In this document: piece by piece, positions 5,362 to 6,020 of the stretch
Numbering within the stretch: the stretch's first letter is position 1
Layout: each line of letters starts with the position of its first letter
NCBI GenBank assembly: GCA_023434855.1
Contig: JAEYSJ010000152.1
Span: 1-6,020, forward strand
Source of the DNA: Bacillota bacterium
GTDB taxonomy: Bacteria > Bacillota_C > Negativicutes > JAEYSJ01
Direction: 5' to 3'
Length of the DNA stretch: 6,020 bases
Translations under genes and position numbers: made by a program
The notes under the pieces: generated by a model
Database searches by the model: none
What the model saw: only the letters and a program-made list of their open reading frames with translations
What the model was told of the DNA's origin: nothing

Positions 5362-6020
5362 TACCTGGCACCTCCTTTATTCGCCACTATCGGTGCTAAT
5401 ATTTCTTCAGGCGTAAATAAGGAGCCATCGACTCTCGTCACCGATACCACTTTTTTCATATCTACATAACGCTGTACCTCACCAACTAATTGCCCGTAGT
5501 TCATTTCCGGAACAATTAATTTGTCAGCTTTCAGCGCTACTTTTTGCACAATATTTCCTGGAAAAGGCCAAATGGTAATCAGTTTCAGTAAGCCGGCTTT
5601 AATACCCTGGGCCCTTGCCTGTTTAACAGCAGCAATTGCGGCCCGGGCCGACCCGCCATAGGCAATAACTACCGTTTCGGCATCTTCCATATAATGTTCG
5701 GTATATAGCGTTATTTCATCTTGCACCTGTTCGATTTTTACATGCAAACGGCGAATAAGCTCATCTGTCAAATTGGCGGCTTGGGAAGGCAATCCTGCAT
5801 AATTATGCATTAAACCGGTTACATGATAAAAATATCCTTCGCCAAATGAAGCCATCGGCGGCACACCGTCTTCATCCGGTTTATAAGCCTGATATTCCTC
5901 CGGCGGCACAGTAGGTTTCTTACGATCAATTATTTCAATTTCACCCGGTTCAGGCAGTTCCACCCGTTCGCGCATATGACCAATAACTTCGTCCAGCATA
6001 ACAATTACCGGCATGCGAAA
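5361..6020 (-). CDS. korA: 2-oxoacid:ferredoxin oxidoreductase, alpha subunit, C-terminal part (runs off right edge)
   Basis: The frame is open from the right edge (6020) through 219 codons to TAA at 5363-5361; the start lies outside the window. The ATG at 6014 is internal, because the upstream codons (Phe, Arg) continue the conserved strand PVIVMLDEVIGHMRERV. The rest matches the C-terminal part of KorA/VorB proteins: PEPGEIEIIDRKKP, the segment PDEDGVPPMASFGEGYFYH, VTGLMHN, then a transketolase C-terminal-like domain ending with EMNYGQLVGEVQRYV. Full KorA is about 350-380 residues, so about 60% is present. The alpha subunit holds the domain that completes the thiamine diphosphate site with beta. 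The VPPEEY/YKPDEDGVPPM region is shared by proteins annotated as KorA and as VorB, so 2-oxoglutarate and 3-methyl-2-oxobutanoate are both plausible substrates. A small ferredoxin-like delta subunit often precedes alpha and may lie to the right. Confidence 0.92.
   Translation of the reverse strand, partial: FRMPVIVMLDEVIGHMRERVELPEPGEIEIIDRKKPTVPPEEYQAYKPDEDGVPPMASFGEGYFYHVTGLMHNYAGLPSQAANLTDELIRRLHVKIEQVQDEITLYTEHYMEDAETVVIAYGGSARAAIAAVKQARAQGIKAGLLKLITIWPFPGNIVQKVALKADKLIVPEMNYGQLVGEVQRYVDMKKVVSVTRVDGSLFTPEEILAPIVANKGGAR

Noticed and set aside
6012..6014. ATG as the start of the alpha subunit gene
   Set aside because: The frame stays open to the edge and this Met lies inside a conserved internal strand, so the gene is truncated by the window and does not begin here.

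Overview
The window looks like the chromosome of an anaerobic, lactate-using, B12-making bacterium. A low-GC to mid-GC Firmicute of the Negativicutes type (Sporomusa/Pelosinus-like) fits best. That placement is inference, from strong Shine-Dalgarno sites, TTG starts, a fused iron-sulfur lactate dehydrogenase subunit of the kind found in Desulfovibrio and Negativicutes, and a ferredoxin-dependent 2-oxoacid oxidoreductase.

Layout. Positions 1-352 (minus strand) hold the first 117 codons of cbiD, a gene of anaerobic cobalamin synthesis that runs off the left edge. Its leader (353-612) carries a cobalamin riboswitch (448-599), a 10-bp inverted repeat that competes with the riboswitch P1 stem, and a hairpin that buries the cbiD ribosome-binding site. 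A divergent control region (600-793) serves cbiD on the left and a two-gene operon on the right. That operon (794-3583, plus strand) encodes a LutC-like LUD protein and a 723-residue LutB-LutA fusion (LdhH), and it ends in a strong intrinsic terminator (3591-3633).

After a geneless stretch of about 360 bases, three overlapping minus-strand genes follow: gamma (3998-4525), beta (4525-5361) and the C-terminal part of alpha (5361-6020, running off the right edge). They encode a 2-oxoacid:ferredoxin oxidoreductase, either 2-oxoglutarate (Kor) or branched-chain (Vor) type.

How the genes work together. LdhH and LutC are expected to oxidise lactate to pyruvate using iron-sulfur clusters. The Kor/Vor complex interconverts a 2-oxoacid and its acyl-CoA with ferredoxin as electron carrier. 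CbiD methylates cobalt-precorrin-5B, and the riboswitch should shut it down when cobalamin is plentiful. The two right-hand operons converge but are not otherwise linked by sequence.

The protein-coding genes belong to known families. The least explained stretch is the gap between the convergent operons (about 3640-3990): no coding potential, no RNA family I recognise, and a composition unlike the AT-rich intergenic DNA on the left.
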